A stretch of DNA of 33,672 nucleotides from CADEFF01 sp964569315 (lineage in GTDB: Bacteria > Pseudomonadota > Alphaproteobacteria > Dongiales > Dongiaceae). Below the pieces are notes generated by a model. That model ran no database searches and was not told the DNA's origin. It saw only the letters and a list, made by a program, of their open reading frames with translations. Position 1 is the first letter of the stretch, and each line of letters opens with the position of its first letter. Shown piece by piece: positions 33,201 through 33,672 of this stretch. The stretch lies in the NCBI GenBank assembly GCA_964569315.1, contig CAZMUZ010000032.1, positions 1 through 33,672 on the forward strand. The letters run 5' to 3'. Made by a program: the position numbers and the translations under genes.

Positions 33201-33672
33201 GGCGCCACCGAAGGCCAGGACTTTACCGATCTCCAGACGGTGCTGACCTTCACCGCGGGCGTGACGGCGCAGACGGTTTCGGTTCAGACCACGGACGACA
33301 CGGTGCTGGAAAGCGCCGAAACCTACAACGTCAACATCGCGGTCAGTGCTAACCAGGGCCAGATCGTCGATGGCACGGCGAACACCACCATCGTCGACAA
33401 TGACGGGAATGCGCTGCAGTGGCGCATCGATCCGGACAGCTCGGTGATCGAAGGTGCTGCGGCCAGCTACACGGTCTCCTACACGGGCGGCACGATCGGC
33501 GACGGCCAGACGGTGCTGATCACGGTCAACGCCAACAACGGCAGCGAGCCGAATGGCGCGACCGAGAACCAGGACTTCACGGATCTGCAGACCGTCCTCA
33601 CCTTCACCTCGGGGGTCACGGCGCAGACGGTTTCGGTCCAGACGACCAACGACACGGTTCTGGAGAACGCCG
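30279..33672 (+). CDS. Giant repetitive surface adhesin (LapA/Bap-like), N-terminal part
   Basis: The gene starts at ATG 30279 and runs off the right edge after 1131 codons with no stop. There is no Sec signal peptide, as expected for a type I secreted adhesin. Residues 1 to about 92 form a compact module with VVGDDLKITLADGRVFILLGF, similar in layout to the retention domain of LapA-type proteins. AAAGG at 98-102 matches the [TAP]AAG cleavage motif of LapG proteases. An acidic linker (about 145-205) follows, then two VCBS/cadherin-like modules (about 207-325 and 326-453). From residue 456, 118-residue Calx-beta repeats begin: five complete and a sixth cut by the edge. They are acidic, cysteine-free, and rich in Asp, Asn and Thr, consistent with calcium-stiffened surface fibres. 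The secretion genes are not in the window. Confidence 0.9.
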   Translation, partial: MAQGTSGTAEGGNATVITVTGDEDIQLPISQEELNTAVLEVVGDDLKITLADGRVFILLGFVDAFDGTPPTFVTEGGAAVGAEELLAQLGQGLEDIQAAAGGAQAGTAAPNQQASFTPGPQQSLIGALNDEGPVDPTALRYGLPEPQDDQLDLVEDDDDGLPTANPDEPDGDPEDNCLEEETEKVFGQKQEFQILDSDPDEDFIPKSATGNIVANDDFGPDGPGGVVSVNFNGTNYTPVGNQIVIDDPNGAWRLTIDLSGDPADPVGTGYGNYEFELLGPIDHSGDADRRIDIVFNYTIEDGNGSEDSSTLTICIEDGGPDAIDDLNRVTESPSEGSPNTVDGNVLTGQGQVYQNIFDQKGGDFDGPDTGKHVVSISFGATTYTPTDADVNNQVNIETDNGFLLFDFDDGSYTFTAKSGLDNSVSDPLVDQFTYTIEDADGSQDSAVLTIEIEGLLEWRIDPDSSVIEGQAASYTVSYTGGQIGEFETVLVTVNANNGSEPNGATEGQDFTDISTVLTFTAGVTAQTVSVQTTNDTVLENAETYNVTIDVNSGQGVITDGTADTTIVDQDQQTLQWRIDPDSSVFEGNVASYTVSYTGGTIDNDVTVLVTVNANNGAEPNGATEGQDFTDLQTVLTFTAGVTAQTVNIQTTNDTVLENAETYNVTINVSSNQGQIADGTADTTIVDQDQQTLQWKIDPDSSVIEGQAATYTVSYTNGTIDNDVTVLVTVNANNGAEPNGATENQDFTDLQTVLTFTAGVTAQTVSVQTTNDTVLENAETYNVNIAVSANQGQIVDGTANTTIIDQDQQTLQWKIDPDSSVIEGNVASYTVSYTGGTIDNDVTVLVTVNANNGAEPNGATEGQDFTDLSTVLTFTAGVTAQTVNIQTTNDTVLENAETYNVNIAVSANQGQVVDGTANTTILDGDQNTLQWKIDPDSEVNEGQAATYTVSYTNGTIDNDVTVLVTVNANSGSNPNGATEGQDFTDLQTVLTFTAGVTAQTVSVQTTDDTVLESAETYNVNIAVSANQGQIVDGTANTTIVDNDGNALQWRIDPDSSVIEGAAASYTVSYTGGTIGDGQTVLITVNANNGSEPNGATENQDFTDLQTVLTFTSGVTAQTVSVQTTNDTVLENA
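31644..33672 (+). repeat. Tandem 354-bp Calx-beta repeats, five full and one partial
   Basis: Units start at 31644, 31998, 32352, 32706, 33060 and 33414, each exactly 354 bases (118 codons). Each unit starts L-(Q/E)-W-(R/K)-IDPDS and contains GQDFTD or NQDFTD, VLTFTAGVTAQTV and DTVLE-AETYNV. Units 2 and 4 share variants (NVASYTVSYTGG, VNIQTT). Units 3 and 5 share others (QAATYTVSYTNG, VSVQTT). Confidence 0.97.

Noticed and set aside
31644..33672. CRISPR-like array
   Set aside because: The repeats are 354 bases with no spacers and stay in frame throughout, encoding Calx-beta domains.

Overview
The window is high-GC, densely coded DNA that reads as an alphaproteobacterial chromosome, most likely from Rhodospirillales or a relative. 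Pointers are a complete aapJQMP general amino-acid ABC transporter next to metC, an NDUFS4-type complex I accessory subunit, a complete set of cpa-type Tad pilus assembly genes, and several copies of the CtrA-type motif TTAA-N7-TTAA. No organism name can be read from the sequence itself.

Layout. Positions 1-4702 (minus strand) carry a form II CO-dehydrogenase-like molybdenum hydroxylase: coxL runs off the left edge, followed going right by coxS, a CoxG-like SRPBCC membrane protein and an ArsB/NhaD-type ion transporter. Positions 4834-8468 hold single housekeeping or accessory genes: a DUF192 protein, a small exported protein, an O-methyltransferase, a small unknown protein, a sulfotransferase, and tRNA-Pro(UGG), NDUFS4-like gene and tRNA-Arg(UCU) in a row. 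Positions 9281-23005 are the Tad/Flp pilus island: two TadE-like pseudopilins (minus), a large TadD-like TPR lipoprotein (plus), the operon cpaA-cpaB-cpaC-cpaD-cpaE/tadZ-cpaF-tadB-tadC (minus, with three ATGA start/stop overlaps), and a divergent TadG-like von Willebrand A protein. No Flp major pilin gene is visible. Positions 23016-25483 are a tight metC-hisI-sulfotransferase operon (minus). Positions 25657-29896 are aapJQMP (plus). Positions 30279-33672 are the first 1131 codons of a giant repetitive surface protein that continues past the right edge.

How it fits together. The Tad pilus and the giant protein are both surface-attachment machinery. The giant protein has an N-terminal globular module followed by an AAAG sequence near residue 100, as expected for a LapA-type adhesin held in the outer membrane and released by a LapG-type protease. 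It then has two VCBS/cadherin-like modules and Calx-beta repeats of exactly 354 bp. CtrA-like full sites lie in the cpaA/tadG divergent promoter, in the AT-rich leader of the giant adhesin gene, and upstream of the small exported protein. The most interesting hypothesis is therefore a cell-cycle-controlled (CtrA) attachment programme joining Tad pili and a releasable giant adhesin.

Other points: CpaF carries what looks like an ungapped internal duplication of its N-terminal domain (offset 140 residues); the giant protein's repeats alternate A-B-A-B; a 3'-half tRNA-like relic lies beside tRNA-Pro; and two strong hairpins lie between aapJ and aapQ. All assignments come from reading the sequence; no database search was run.
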